Shown: positions 17,310 to 24,985 of the stretch, piece by piece | How positions within the stretch are numbered: position 1 is the first letter of the stretch | How the letters are laid out: each line of letters begins with the position of its first letter | Assembly: GCF_042663225.1 (NCBI RefSeq) | Contig: NZ_JBHTAA010000001.1 | Span: 1-64,000, forward strand | Length of the DNA: 64,000 nucleotides | DNA from: Haloferax namakaokahaiae | GTDB taxonomy: Archaea; Halobacteriota; Halobacteria; Halobacteriales; Haloferacaceae | Direction: 5' to 3' | Notes under the pieces: model-generated | Databases searched by the model: none | Told to the model about the DNA's origin: nothing | Seen by the model: only the letters and a program-made list of their open reading frames with translations | Program-made: the position numbers and the translations under genes

Positions 17310-17492
17310 CTACACCTCGACGACGAGGGCCTCCGGTGCGTTGGTTTTCACGCTCTGGATTCCCTGTTTCGCCTTCTGCTTCGAGGCGTAGCCCTCGCCG
17401 GAGTCCGCGAGGATGTTGCCGTTGTCGTGGACGAGTCGCCAGCGATACTCAGACGCCGCGTCGCGGTACACCTCGAATCGGGCTTTGCTCAT
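17310..17492 (-). CDS. UPF0339 (DUF1508) small protein
   Basis: A 60-residue single-repeat UPF0339 protein, the same family as YegP. It has the typical pattern FEVYRDAASEYRWRLVHDNG, then NILADSGEGYASKQKAKQGI and a final VxV strand. Each repeat forms a small beta-beta-beta-alpha unit and members often dimerise; YegP has two fused repeats, this has one. No enzymatic role is established. It lies upstream of psmA on the same strand with 114 nt between; a similar pairing occurs in Haloferax as far as I remember. Confidence 0.85.
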   Translation of the reverse strand: MSKARFEVYRDAASEYRWRLVHDNGNILADSGEGYASKQKAKQGIQSVKTNAPEALVVEV

Positions 17493-17572
17493 ATCCGCCC
17501 ATGGATGTCAGCGAGGAAAACAGTGTGTGAAAGCGGCGGGTGAAGCCGAAGGGACGAACGGAGTCGCCAGCG

Positions 17573-17667
17573 GTGGTGGAAGGAAAGCGAGAGTGGTGGA
17601 AGGAAAGCGAGAGTGGTCGAAGGAAAGCGAGAGTGGTCGAAGGAAAGCGAGAGTGGTCGAAGGAAGG
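17573..17667. repeat. 20-bp tandem repeat, nearly five copies
   Basis: The unit aggaaagcgagagtggtSga (S = g or c) repeats head to tail at 17581-17600, 17601-17620, 17621-17640 and 17641-17660, with partial copies before (17573-17580) and after (17661-17667). The copies are almost identical apart from the g/c position. The period is not a multiple of three, so it is not coding. It lies in the 405-nt gene-free stretch between UPF0339 and sufB (17493-17897), which otherwise shows only a weak sufB TATA-like element (CATATCC at 17870-17876). Confidence 0.9.
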
Positions 17668-17897
17668 TAAGCGGAGACGAGAGGAGGGTTGAGGTGGGGT
17701 GGCCGCGGGGACCAACGAATGGAACACAAACAATGCGGCTTCCGCCGCAACTACACTGAGGACGGCAAGCAACCTGAGTATAGACGAAATAACCGCCGTT
17801 CGAACGGGGTTGTACACTGACTACCGGCCGAATCTGACAGTCTCGTGGCCTGACTCCCGGAGGCACGCTCATATCCTTTCGGCACCCCTAGAACACC

Positions 17898-19331
17898 ATG
17901 AGCACACGCGAGGAACAGCACTTCAAAGACACCGACGTGCAGAATCGCTTCGACTTCAAGAAGGAGCAACGGGCGGCCTTCATAGCGAAGAAAGGGCTGA
18001 ACGAGGAGACGGTGCGCGTCATCTCAGAAGACAAGGGCGAACCCGAGTGGATGCTGGAGCGCCGCCTGCGAGCGCTTCGGATGTTCCAGAAGATGCCGAT
18101 GCCGACCGACTGGCCCGGCCAACCCGACCTCTCGGGGGTGGACGTGAACGCCATCGTCCCGTACATCCGCCCCGACGTGGACGTTCGCGGCGGCGTCAAA
18201 GACTGGATGGACCTCCCCGAGGACATCCGCGATACGTTCGACAAACTCGGAATTCCGGAAGCAGAGCGAAACGCGCTCTCCGGCGTCGGCGCGCAGTACG
18301 AGTCCGAAATCGTCTACCAGAACATGCAGGAGGAGTGGGAGAAGCAAGGCGTGGTCTTCTGCGATATGGACAAAGCCGTCCGGGACCACCCCGAGTTAGT
18401 AGAGGAGTACTTCATGACGAAGTGCGTCCCTCCGAGCGACAACAAGTTCGCCGCGCTCCACGGCGCGATTTGGTCCGGCGGGTCGTTCGTCTACGTCCCC
18501 GAAGGCGTCACCGTCGAGATGCCGATTCAGGCCTACTTCCGCATGAACTCGGCCGGGATGGGCCAGTTCGAACACACGCTCATCGTCGCCGAGAAGGGGT
18601 CCGAAGTCCACTACATCGAGGGCTGTTCGGCACCCAAGTATTCGGTGTTTAACCTCCACTCCGGGTGTGTCGAAGTGTTCGTCAAAGAGGACGCGCACGT
18701 CCAGTACTCCACGGTTCAAAACTGGTCGAAGAACACCTACAACCTGAACACGAAGCGTGCCATCGTCGATGCCGGTGGTCGAATGGAGTGGATTTCCGGG
18801 TCGATGGGGTCGAAGACGACGATGCTCTACCCCGCGACCATCCTGAACGGTCGGGGTGCCTCCGATAACCACATCACCATCGCGTTCGCCAGCGAGGGCC
18901 AGAACATCGACACCGGCGCGAAGGTCTACCACAACGCGCCGAACACGAAATCGACTATCACTTCGAAGTCCATCTCTCGCGGCGGTGGTCGTACCAACTA
19001 CCGTGGTCTCGTCCGCATCGCTCACGGCGCGACAGACTCGTCGTGCTCTGTCGAGTGCGACGCCCTGATGTTCGACAACGAGTCGCTGTCGGATACGATG
19101 CCCCACATCGAGATTCACGAGAGCAAAGTCGATGTCGCCCACGAAGCGACAGTCGGGAAAATCGGCGACGACGACATCTTCTATCTCCAGTCGCGCGGCC
19201 TCTCCGACGACGAGTCGAAGCAACTCATCGTCTCGGGCTTTATCGAACCCATCACGAAAGAACTCCCAATCGAGTACGCCGTCGAACTCAACCGCTTGGT
19301 CGAGTTGGAGATGGAAGGCAGTCTCGGCTGA
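17898..19331 (+). CDS. sufB: SufB, Fe-S cluster assembly scaffold protein, without neighbouring sufC/sufD
   Basis: A 477-residue SufB of the archaeal/Gram-positive type. N-terminal helices with GLNEETVRVISEDKGEPEWM are followed by the right-handed beta-helix (SGGSFVYVPEGVTVEMPIQAYFR, EGCSAPKYSVFNLHSGCVEVFV). The C-terminal part has the conserved Cys of VECDALMFD that corresponds by position to the scaffold Cys, then AHEATVGKIGDDDIFYLQSRG and GFIEPITKELPIEYAVELNRL. SufB normally works with SufC and SufD in Fe-S cluster assembly. Here both neighbours are unrelated, so it is either a separated or an additional copy working with SufC encoded elsewhere. The start MSTREEQHFKD is the usual N-terminus. 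All expected conserved segments are intact. Confidence 0.93.
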   Translation: MSTREEQHFKDTDVQNRFDFKKEQRAAFIAKKGLNEETVRVISEDKGEPEWMLERRLRALRMFQKMPMPTDWPGQPDLSGVDVNAIVPYIRPDVDVRGGVKDWMDLPEDIRDTFDKLGIPEAERNALSGVGAQYESEIVYQNMQEEWEKQGVVFCDMDKAVRDHPELVEEYFMTKCVPPSDNKFAALHGAIWSGGSFVYVPEGVTVEMPIQAYFRMNSAGMGQFEHTLIVAEKGSEVHYIEGCSAPKYSVFNLHSGCVEVFVKEDAHVQYSTVQNWSKNTYNLNTKRAIVDAGGRMEWISGSMGSKTTMLYPATILNGRGASDNHITIAFASEGQNIDTGAKVYHNAPNTKSTITSKSISRGGGRTNYRGLVRIAHGATDSSCSVECDALMFDNESLSDTMPHIEIHESKVDVAHEATVGKIGDDDIFYLQSRGLSDDESKQLIVSGFIEPITKELPIEYAVELNRLVELEMEGSLG

Positions 19332-19357
19332 TTCTCTTTTCTCGCGTCTCTCCGCTT

Positions 19358-19552
19358 CTACTCCACCGGTCGCTTGAACACGAGCGCCGTCTGGCCGCTT
19401 CCGGCACCCGCACCGCGGGAGTCCGAGAGCGTCTCCACGAGTTCCCAGCCCTCACTTCCGAGCGAGTTCAGCACGTCTTCCATCGGCGCGGTATCGCCGC
19501 TGAACAGGCCGCCGTCCGCGGTTCGAATTATCTTGTACTCCCAGTTAGGCAT
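19358..19552 (-). CDS. DUF4177-type small protein
   Basis: A 64-residue protein of the DUF4177 kind: MPNWEYKIIRT at the start, a central LNSLGSEGWELVETL motif, and a closing ALVFKRP strand. The NWEYK...GWELV...FKR pattern is diagnostic. The function of the family is unknown. The ATG at 19552 is preferred over 19564 because it begins directly at MPNWEYK. It lies 12 nt downstream of the dihydrofolate reductase gene on the same strand and is probably the last gene of a thyA-folA operon. Confidence 0.8.
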   Translation of the reverse strand: MPNWEYKIIRTADGGLFSGDTAPMEDVLNSLGSEGWELVETLSDSRGAGAGSGQTALVFKRPVE

Positions 19553-19564
19553 CGTCTGACCCAC

Positions 19565-20068
19565 TCAGTCCCGGCGCTTGTAAGTGACGAACGCGAATCC
19601 GTCGTGGTCGTCACGCGCCGTCTCCGCCCACTCGTCGGCGTCCCATTCGGGGAATCGCGTGTCGCCCTCGTACGACTCGGCGAGTTCGGTGAGCACCATC
19701 GCGTCGGCGCGGTCGAAGAACTGCTCGTAGACAGTCTGGCCGCCGACGACGTACGCCGATTCGACGCCCATCTCTTCGGCCGCGACTTCGGCCGCGTCGA
19801 TTGCCTCCTCCACAGAGCCGACGACTTCGGCACCCGCGGGGAGTTCGATATCGCGGGTCGTGAGGACGATGTTCTGTCGCCCCGGAAGGGGGCCATCGAT
19901 TTGCGCGGCGATGCTCTCGTAGGTCGTTCGGCCCATGACGACGGGGTGGCCCATCGTCGTCTGCTTGAAGTGTTTGAGGTCTTCGGGGAGGTGCCACGGC
20001 ATGTCGCCGTCGCGGCCGATGACGCCGTTGTCTGCGACGGCGGCGATGAGGACGAATCGCAGGCTCAT
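19565..20068 (-). CDS. folA: Dihydrofolate reductase
   Basis: A 167-residue NADPH-dependent dihydrofolate reductase, which regenerates tetrahydrofolate after thymidylate synthesis. Seen: LIAAVADNGVIGRDGDMPWHLPEDL near residues 7-30 (Met20-loop region, PWHLPEDL with the substrate-binding acidic residue), HPVVMGRTTYESI, VVGGQTVYEQF near 107-117 and the ending FAFVTYKRR. Length is normal. The gene overlaps thyA by 4 nt, which couples the two enzymes of the thymidylate cycle. In haloarchaea the gene is often called hdrA or hdrB; I cannot tell which paralogue this is. Confidence 0.94.
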   Translation of the reverse strand: MSLRFVLIAAVADNGVIGRDGDMPWHLPEDLKHFKQTTMGHPVVMGRTTYESIAAQIDGPLPGRQNIVLTTRDIELPAGAEVVGSVEEAIDAAEVAAEEMGVESAYVVGGQTVYEQFFDRADAMVLTELAESYEGDTRFPEWDADEWAETARDDHDGFAFVTYKRRD

Positions 20069-21069
20069 TCGGCCACCGAGAACCGAATCCCGTCGGCGGG
20101 GTCGTAGTCGCGGAGCGTGAAGTCGTCGAACGTGAGGTCCGAGAGGGGAACGTCGGAGATGTCGAGCGTCGGGCGCTCGCGGGGTTCGCGGGCGGCCTGC
20201 AAGAGGAGTCCGGGGACGTGGTCGTAGTCCTCTTCACCCTCGGCTTCGGCGGGTGCTTCTTCGAGGAGCCATTCGCGCACGTCGAGGTAGCCTTCGGGGT
20301 CGTCTACGTCGGCGATGCGCGCTTGGAGTTCGTCGAGGTGCTCACCGTACCACGCGCCGCGCTCGCCGGTGCCGCAGTAGACGTGGGCGTCTACGATGGT
20401 GTGGCCGAACGACCCGAGCTCGAACTCGGTCTGTTGGGCGACGACCTGCGCGAGAATGGAGTAGGCGGCGATGTTGAAGGGAATCCCGAGTGCGATGTCG
20501 CCCGAGCGCTGGGTGAGATGGACGTTGAGCGTGTCGCCCTGGACGTTAAAGACGAAGGTGTAGTGACACGGCGGGAGGGTCGAGACGGCGGCGTTGGCGG
20601 GGTGCCACGCGTTGATGACCATCCGCCGGGAGTTGGGGTTCTCGTCGAGCGTGTCGAGGACGTACTGGAGTTGGTCGAACGTGCCCTCGTCGTTCATCCA
20701 GCGCTGGTCCGCGTCGGGCCACGCCTCGCCCGGCAGTTGGGCGTCGTCGTCGGGGACGGGGAAGCGTCGCCAGAAGCGCCCGTAGGCGGTATCGAGGTTG
20801 CCGTCGTCGTCGGCCCACGCGTCCCAAATCTTGGTCTCCTCGCGGAGGGTGCGGATGTGCTCTTCGCCCGAGAGGTACCACAGCAGTTCGTGGATGAGCG
20901 AGTTCCAGCGAAAGCCCGAGAGGTCCTTCGTCGTCAAGAGCGGAAAGCCCTCGGCGAGGTCGATTTGGTAGTGCTTCGAGAAGCCGGAAATCGTGTCCAC
21001 GCCGGTTCGATTCGGTTTGTACTGCCCGGTGCCGAGAACGTCCGTCACGAGGTCGAGATATTGGCGCAT
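20065..21069 (-). CDS. thyA: Thymidylate synthase (ThyA type)
   Basis: A 334-residue classical thymidylate synthase converting dUMP to dTMP with methylenetetrahydrofolate. Seen: NRTGVDTISGF with the phosphate-binding Arg near residue 21, LHELLWYLSGE-like helix at 58-69, RR pair at 148-149 and the catalytic Cys 168 in LPPCHYTF. QRSGDIALGIPFNIA and the GDxHxY-like region (VDAHVYCGTGE) follow. It is longer than the bacterial 264-residue form, with insertions at about 103-135 and about 250-285 (acidic AEAEGEEDYD). It is the first gene of the thyA-folA(-DUF4177) operon, overlapping folA by 4 nt. Confidence 0.95.
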   Translation of the reverse strand: MRQYLDLVTDVLGTGQYKPNRTGVDTISGFSKHYQIDLAEGFPLLTTKDLSGFRWNSLIHELLWYLSGEEHIRTLREETKIWDAWADDDGNLDTAYGRFWRRFPVPDDDAQLPGEAWPDADQRWMNDEGTFDQLQYVLDTLDENPNSRRMVINAWHPANAAVSTLPPCHYTFVFNVQGDTLNVHLTQRSGDIALGIPFNIAAYSILAQVVAQQTEFELGSFGHTIVDAHVYCGTGERGAWYGEHLDELQARIADVDDPEGYLDVREWLLEEAPAEAEGEEDYDHVPGLLLQAAREPRERPTLDISDVPLSDLTFDDFTLRDYDPADGIRFSVAE

Positions 21070-21173
21070 GTGAGGTCCCCTCCTAGGTCTGTTCGTGGGT
21101 TTCGTTAGATGGAATTAAAATGTGCGCTTGCGGCCAGCACAACAGGAAAGACCCCCGTCGTTCTATCCACGGT

Positions 21174-21755
21174 ATGATTCGAAATCTCGCGCAGGGCGTC
21201 AGCGCCTTCACGTGCAACGTCTTTCTCGTCGAGGGCGAGACGACTGCGCTCGTCGATGCCGGGGCCAACTTCGATGTCGCGGCGGCGGTCCGCGAACACA
21301 CCGACGACCTTGATGCGGTGTACGTGACCCACACCCACCCGGACCACATCGACAACGTCGATGCCCTCCGCGAGGCGTTCGACGTGCAGACGTGGGGCTA
21401 CGACCCCGGCCACCTCGCAGTGGACAACCGCATCGACGACGAAGAGCGCGTCCAAATCGGCGACGCCGTGTTTCAGGCCTTCCACACGCCGGGGCACAAA
21501 AACGACCATCTTTGCTTTTATTCGAAAAAGACTGGCGTCTGTTTCGGCGGCGACCTCGTGTTCGCCAACGGCGGCTACGGCCGAACCGACCTCGCAGAGG
21601 GCGACCGCGACCTGATAATCGAGAGCCTCGACAGACTCCGAACAGTGGTTGGCGACGACATCTCGGAACTCCACGTCGGCCACGGGCCGAGCGTGCTCAC
21701 CCGCCCGCAGGACGATATCGAACTCGCGTGTCGGGCGGCGCGGATGACGGCGTGA
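21174..21755 (+). CDS. Metallo-beta-lactamase-fold hydrolase
   Basis: A 193-residue MBL-fold protein of the glyoxalase-II-like group. The metal motif THTHPDHID lies at residues 52-60, the third His in FHTPGHKNDHLCF, and the bridging Asp in VCFGGDLVFANGGYGRTDL near 140-158. A last His is in LHVGHGPSV. It could be a thioester hydrolase or a general phosphodiesterase-like member; the substrate is not readable. The start MIRNLAQGV is preferred over an in-frame upstream ATG because it matches the family N-terminus. It is divergent from thyA. Confidence 0.87.
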   Translation: MIRNLAQGVSAFTCNVFLVEGETTALVDAGANFDVAAAVREHTDDLDAVYVTHTHPDHIDNVDALREAFDVQTWGYDPGHLAVDNRIDDEERVQIGDAVFQAFHTPGHKNDHLCFYSKKTGVCFGGDLVFANGGYGRTDLAEGDRDLIIESLDRLRTVVGDDISELHVGHGPSVLTRPQDDIELACRAARMTA

Positions 21756-21782
21756 AACTAAAAATCGGCGCGAGCTGCGCGT

Positions 21783-22541
21783 TTAGCGCGCCGTGTAGCC
21801 ACCATCGACGGTGAGCGTTTCACCGGTCGTGAACGATGCACCGTCGGTGCAGAGCCACACGACTGCCGAGGCGATTTCTTCGACGGTCCCGAGACGACCG
21901 ACCGGGTGGAGTGCCTCGATTCCTTTTTTCGCTTCTGGGTCGTCCAACCCGCCTTCGGCGAGCAGTGGCGTGTCGATAAAGCCGGGACAGACCGCGTTGA
22001 CGCGGACGCCTCGCTGGGCGTACTCTTGGGCGGCGGTCTTCGTCAGGCCGACGACGCCGTGTTTCGACGCGACGTACGGGCCTGCGTTTTCGAACCCGAC
22101 CTTCCCGAGAATCGACGCCATGTTGACGACGACGCCGCCGTCGCCGTCGAGCATCGCCGGAATCTCCTGATTCATACAGCGCCAGACGCCGTTGAGGTTG
22201 ATGTCGATGACTTGCTGCCACTCCTCGAACGTGAGGTCGGCGGTCGGTTTTTGCGCGCCGCCGATACCCGCGTTGTTGCACGCGAAGTCGAGTCGGCCGT
22301 ACTCCGAGAGTGCGGCATCGACCATCGACGCGATTTCGTCCTCGTTCGTCACGTCGGCGGAGACGAAGACGGCCTCACCACCGGCGTCTTCGATTGCTTC
22401 GACCGTCTCTTCGCCCCCCTCGACGTCGATATCGGCGACCACGACGGACGCTCCTTCGTCGGCGAACGCTTCTGCGGTTGCTCGTCCGATTCCCGACCCC
22501 GCGCCAGTTACCACTGCGACTTTCGAATCGAATTGCGTCAT
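21783..22541 (-). CDS. Short-chain dehydrogenase/reductase, FabG/glucose-dehydrogenase type
   Basis: A 252-residue classical SDR. Motifs: TGAGSGIGRATAEAFADEGA near residues 13-32, VVVADIDVEGG with Asp in the second strand (favours NAD), NNAGIGG near 90-96, the catalytic Ser in VNMASILGKVGF, YVASKHG near 157-163 and the C-terminal GETLTVDGGYTAR. These point to a 3-oxoacyl-ACP-reductase-like or sugar/alcohol dehydrogenase; substrate unknown. The start MTQFDSKVAVVTG is the normal N-terminus; 22 codons upstream are not protein-like. It is convergent with the MBL gene. Confidence 0.9.
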   Translation of the reverse strand: MTQFDSKVAVVTGAGSGIGRATAEAFADEGASVVVADIDVEGGEETVEAIEDAGGEAVFVSADVTNEDEIASMVDAALSEYGRLDFACNNAGIGGAQKPTADLTFEEWQQVIDINLNGVWRCMNQEIPAMLDGDGGVVVNMASILGKVGFENAGPYVASKHGVVGLTKTAAQEYAQRGVRVNAVCPGFIDTPLLAEGGLDDPEAKKGIEALHPVGRLGTVEEIASAVVWLCTDGASFTTGETLTVDGGYTAR

Positions 22542-22627
22542 AGTGCGCCATAGACAACAACGCACTGACAGATAGCTCTTGGTCCACTCGTGGGGGTCGC
22601 GTTCCACCGTCCCCCGTGAGAGGTCGG

Positions 22628-22921
22628 TTACTCTTCGGTTTCCTCGTCCTCGATGACGTCGGGATGGAGACCGAAGTAGCCCGGTTCGTCACCGCGCGGG
22701 TCGTTGATGACGAAGTCTTCTTCGTGAGAGATAATCCACGGAATCGTCCAGTCGATGAGGTGGTCTTCGGTGTCTTCGGCGAGGTCCGTCGTCGGGTCGA
22801 GTCCCTGCAACATCCGCGCGATTTCGGGAACGGTGTACATGTAGTCGGGGTGAAGAATGTCTGTGGGTTCGTACAGCAGATAACCGTAGAGGGTCTCGAA
22901 CTCGTCTTTTGATTTCGGCAT
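22628..22921 (-). CDS. Conserved small acidic haloarchaeal protein, function unknown
   Basis: A 97-residue soluble protein starting MPKSKDEFETLYG, with aromatic-rich segments (YLLYEPTDILHPDYMYTVPEI, WTIPWIISHEEDF, DEPGYFGLHPD) and a Glu/Thr tail. The upstream in-frame extension to 23032 is Arg/Cys-rich and rejected. The strict pattern of Tyr, Trp and His suggests a conserved fold, but no motif assigns a role. It runs on the same strand as, and upstream of, the SDR gene. Confidence 0.75.
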   Translation of the reverse strand: MPKSKDEFETLYGYLLYEPTDILHPDYMYTVPEIARMLQGLDPTTDLAEDTEDHLIDWTIPWIISHEEDFVINDPRGDEPGYFGLHPDVIEDEETEE

Positions 22922-23062
22922 ACGTGCACTATTTCTCCGAACGCCAAAACACCGACGACCTTCTCGTTTCGACACGCGGGTACAGATTGCATACCAACAC
23001 TGTCGCCGCAGCTCCCCACTGCACGGTAACACTTATCAGGGGTTGTGAGAGAGTGGCGAAAG

Positions 23063-23491
23063 ATGAGCGACGCTTCCGCGCGACTTGTCGAGGTATTCCG
23101 GGACTTCGGAGGGGAAGCCCTCCGCGACGTGTGGGTCTTCGACCAGCGGACACACGAGAGTCACTACGTGAGAGACGACGTTGCAGCAGCCCTCGACTCG
23201 GTCGATGTCTCACGGTTCATCGACAACGAGCGGTACGGATACGTCACGAGACACACTTACGAAGCGCTGTACTACGCCGAGTACAGTTACACCGTCCGCG
23301 GGTTCGACTCCTTCGAACAGTTCCGCACGTTCGTTGGCCCGCACTCGATCGGCGTCCTCGCCGGGTTCGACCGGAGTGACGAGGGGCGCGACTTCGCAAG
23401 ACTCGACGACGCGGTCCAGCGACTCGGCGACGAACTCGATTTCTCTCGGCTGCTGCCGACAGTCGTCGATAGCACCTCGGACGGACTCTAA
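23063..23491 (+). CDS. Haloarchaeal hypothetical protein
   Basis: A 142-residue soluble protein beginning MSDASARLVEVFRDFGGEALRDVWVFD. The aromatic run EALYYAEYSYTVRGFDSFEQF is followed by a segment (PHSIGVLAGFDRSD) and a C-terminal helix DDAVQRLGDEL. It has the look of a small sensor or receiver-associated haloarchaeal domain without known activity. ATG 23063 is preferred to ATG 23045 because TTATC lies about 28 nt upstream at 23034, consistent with a leaderless start. It is divergent from the 22628 gene and convergent with the first SOD gene; an A6T4 tract at 23528-23537 separates them and may terminate both. Confidence 0.7.
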   Translation: MSDASARLVEVFRDFGGEALRDVWVFDQRTHESHYVRDDVAAALDSVDVSRFIDNERYGYVTRHTYEALYYAEYSYTVRGFDSFEQFRTFVGPHSIGVLAGFDRSDEGRDFARLDDAVQRLGDELDFSRLLPTVVDSTSDGL

Positions 23492-23548
23492 CGTCGCTAC
23501 GGCTATCGCTCGCGGATTGCGTCGCTAAAAAATTTTCAGGATGAGGGT

Positions 23549-24148
23549 TTACTCGAACAGTTCGACGGCCTGCTCGTAGCGAGCGGACGGCTCTTCCCAA
23601 TCGACGACCTCGAAGAAGTTCGAGACGAAGTCGCCACGGGCCGGGCCGTAGTCGTGGTAGTACGAGTGTTCCCAGACGTCGAGTGCGAGGATGGGGTGGC
23701 TGCCCCAGAGTGCGCCCTGGTCGTGCTTGTCAACGACGACGTTCCGAAGCTGGTTCGAGAACGAGTCGTAGACGAGCAGCGCCCAGCCACCTGCTGCGCC
23801 CGCGGCCGCTTCGAATTCGCCCTTCCAGGCGTCGTAGGAGCCGAAGTCTTCGGCGATGCGGTCTGCGAGCGCACCTTCTGGCTCGTCGCCGCCTTCAGGC
23901 GACATGTTCTGCCAGAAGAGGTCGTGCAGGATGTGACCCGAGCCGTTGTGGGTCACGTTGCGAAGCGCACCGGCGGACGAACCGAACTCGCCCGCTTCAC
24001 GGTTTTCCGCGAGCGTCTCTTCTGCGGCGTTCCAGCCGTTGACGTAGCCCTGATGGTGGGTATCGTGGTGCCACGTGAGAACCTGCTCGGAGATGTGTGG
24101 TTCGAGCGCGTCGTAATCGTACGGAAGTGGGTCGAGTTCGTAGCTCAT
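23549..24148 (-). CDS. sod: Superoxide dismutase (Fe/Mn family), copy 1
   Basis: A 199-residue Fe/Mn superoxide dismutase. Metal ligands by alignment are His 27 (LTWHHDTHHQGYV), a His of GHILH at 72-76, Asp 157 and His 161 (LDVWEHSYY). GWALLVYD near 121-128 is the usual dimer/core segment. It differs from its neighbour copy by LRNVTHNGSGHILHDLFWQ instead of the common GHxNH form and by fewer insertions. Haloarchaeal SODs use Mn. A Shine-Dalgarno GGAGGT (24157-24162) lies 8 nt before the ATG, and a TATA-like TTTATCT is at about 24187-24193, so this gene has its own promoter besides any read-through from copy 2, 121 nt upstream. Confidence 0.95.
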   Translation of the reverse strand: MSYELDPLPYDYDALEPHISEQVLTWHHDTHHQGYVNGWNAAEETLAENREAGEFGSSAGALRNVTHNGSGHILHDLFWQNMSPEGGDEPEGALADRIAEDFGSYDAWKGEFEAAAGAAGGWALLVYDSFSNQLRNVVVDKHDQGALWGSHPILALDVWEHSYYHDYGPARGDFVSNFFEVVDWEEPSARYEQAVELFE

Positions 24149-24269
24149 GGTAAATTACCTCCGGGTGATATATGCTTACAAATACAGATAAAGTTTGAGA
24201 AGTCGTATGCTAGCACAGTCCACTGAAGTGACGCGTTAGCTCGAAATGAAAAAGTCGAAGACGCCGTTG

Positions 24270-24878
24270 TTAGATGTTGACGGCGTTCTTGGCGCTGCTG
24301 TAGCGCTCTGCGACGTCGTCCCAATCGACGACGTCCCAGAAGTTGTCAACGTACTCGCCCCGGTTGTTCTCGTACTGGAGGTAGTAGGCGTGTTCCCAGA
24401 CGTCGAGGACGAGCAGCGGCGTGCTCGCCGACGCCTGTTGATTCTGGTGATTCTCGGCGGCGATGACCATCAGTTGGTCGCCGACGTGGTCGTAGACGAG
24501 TTGGCCCCATCCGGAGCCTTCGACGCCTTTCGATGCGGCCGCGAAGTCGGACTTGAACTGGTCGAATCCACCGAAGTCCCGCTCGATGGCGTCGGCGAGT
24601 TCGCCGTCCGGTTCGCCGCCGCCGTCGGGGCTCATGTTCTCCCAGAAGATGGTGTGGTTGACGTGTCCCGAGAGGTTGAACGCGAGGTTGCGCTTTACCC
24701 CTTTGATGTCGCTCGTGTCGCCGCTCTCGCGCATCTCGGCCAGTTTGTCCAAGGCGGCGTTCGCGCCGTCAACGTAGCCCTGGTGGTGCTTGTCGTGGTG
24801 CAGTTCCATGATTCGCTGGTCGATGACCGGTTCGAGCGCGTCGTAGTCGTACGGGAGTGCTGGAAGTTCGTATGCCAT
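24270..24878 (-). CDS. sod: Superoxide dismutase (Fe/Mn family), copy 2
   Basis: A 202-residue Fe/Mn superoxide dismutase. Ligands are His 27 (LHHDKHHQGYV), the GHVNH His, Asp 159 and His 163 (LDVWEHAYYLQY), all intact. GSGWGQLVYD and ENHQNQQAS are near 122-150. It shares the start MAYELPALPYDYDALEP with copy 1 (MSYELDPLPYDYDALEP), so the two are paralogues arranged head to tail. ATG 24878 is chosen; a GTG at 24884 is two codons earlier. A 7-7-7 inverted repeat at 24917-24937 and a CATTTAAC TATA-like element at 24907-24914 lie upstream. A DJ-1 and a photolyase gene follow upstream on the same strand. Confidence 0.95.
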   Translation of the reverse strand: MAYELPALPYDYDALEPVIDQRIMELHHDKHHQGYVDGANAALDKLAEMRESGDTSDIKGVKRNLAFNLSGHVNHTIFWENMSPDGGGEPDGELADAIERDFGGFDQFKSDFAAASKGVEGSGWGQLVYDHVGDQLMVIAAENHQNQQASASTPLLVLDVWEHAYYLQYENNRGEYVDNFWDVVDWDDVAERYSSAKNAVNI

Positions 24879-24916
24879 GGGCACTGAGTACGTTGTGGGG
24901 GATTCTGTTAAATGTT

Positions 24917-24937
24917 AGCCAAATTATATGTTTGGCT
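24917..24937. promoter_or_regulatory. 7-bp inverted repeat in the promoter of SOD copy 2
   Basis: AGCCAAA at 24917-24923 and its exact reverse complement TTTGGCT at 24931-24937 flank a 7-nt AT-rich centre (TTATATG). On the minus strand the centre reads CATATAA, TATA-like. The site is 39-59 nt from the SOD start. It looks like a dimeric-regulator operator overlapping or adjoining the core promoter. Confidence 0.55.
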
Positions 24938-24985
24938 CACTTTCTCCTTCGCAGAAACGTCTCGGTCCGATCTCAGTTGCCGGTC

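Noticed and set aside
17493..17897. Tandem-repeat stretch considered as a CRISPR array
   Set aside because: The 20-bp units are directly adjacent with no unique spacers and no cas gene is in the window.
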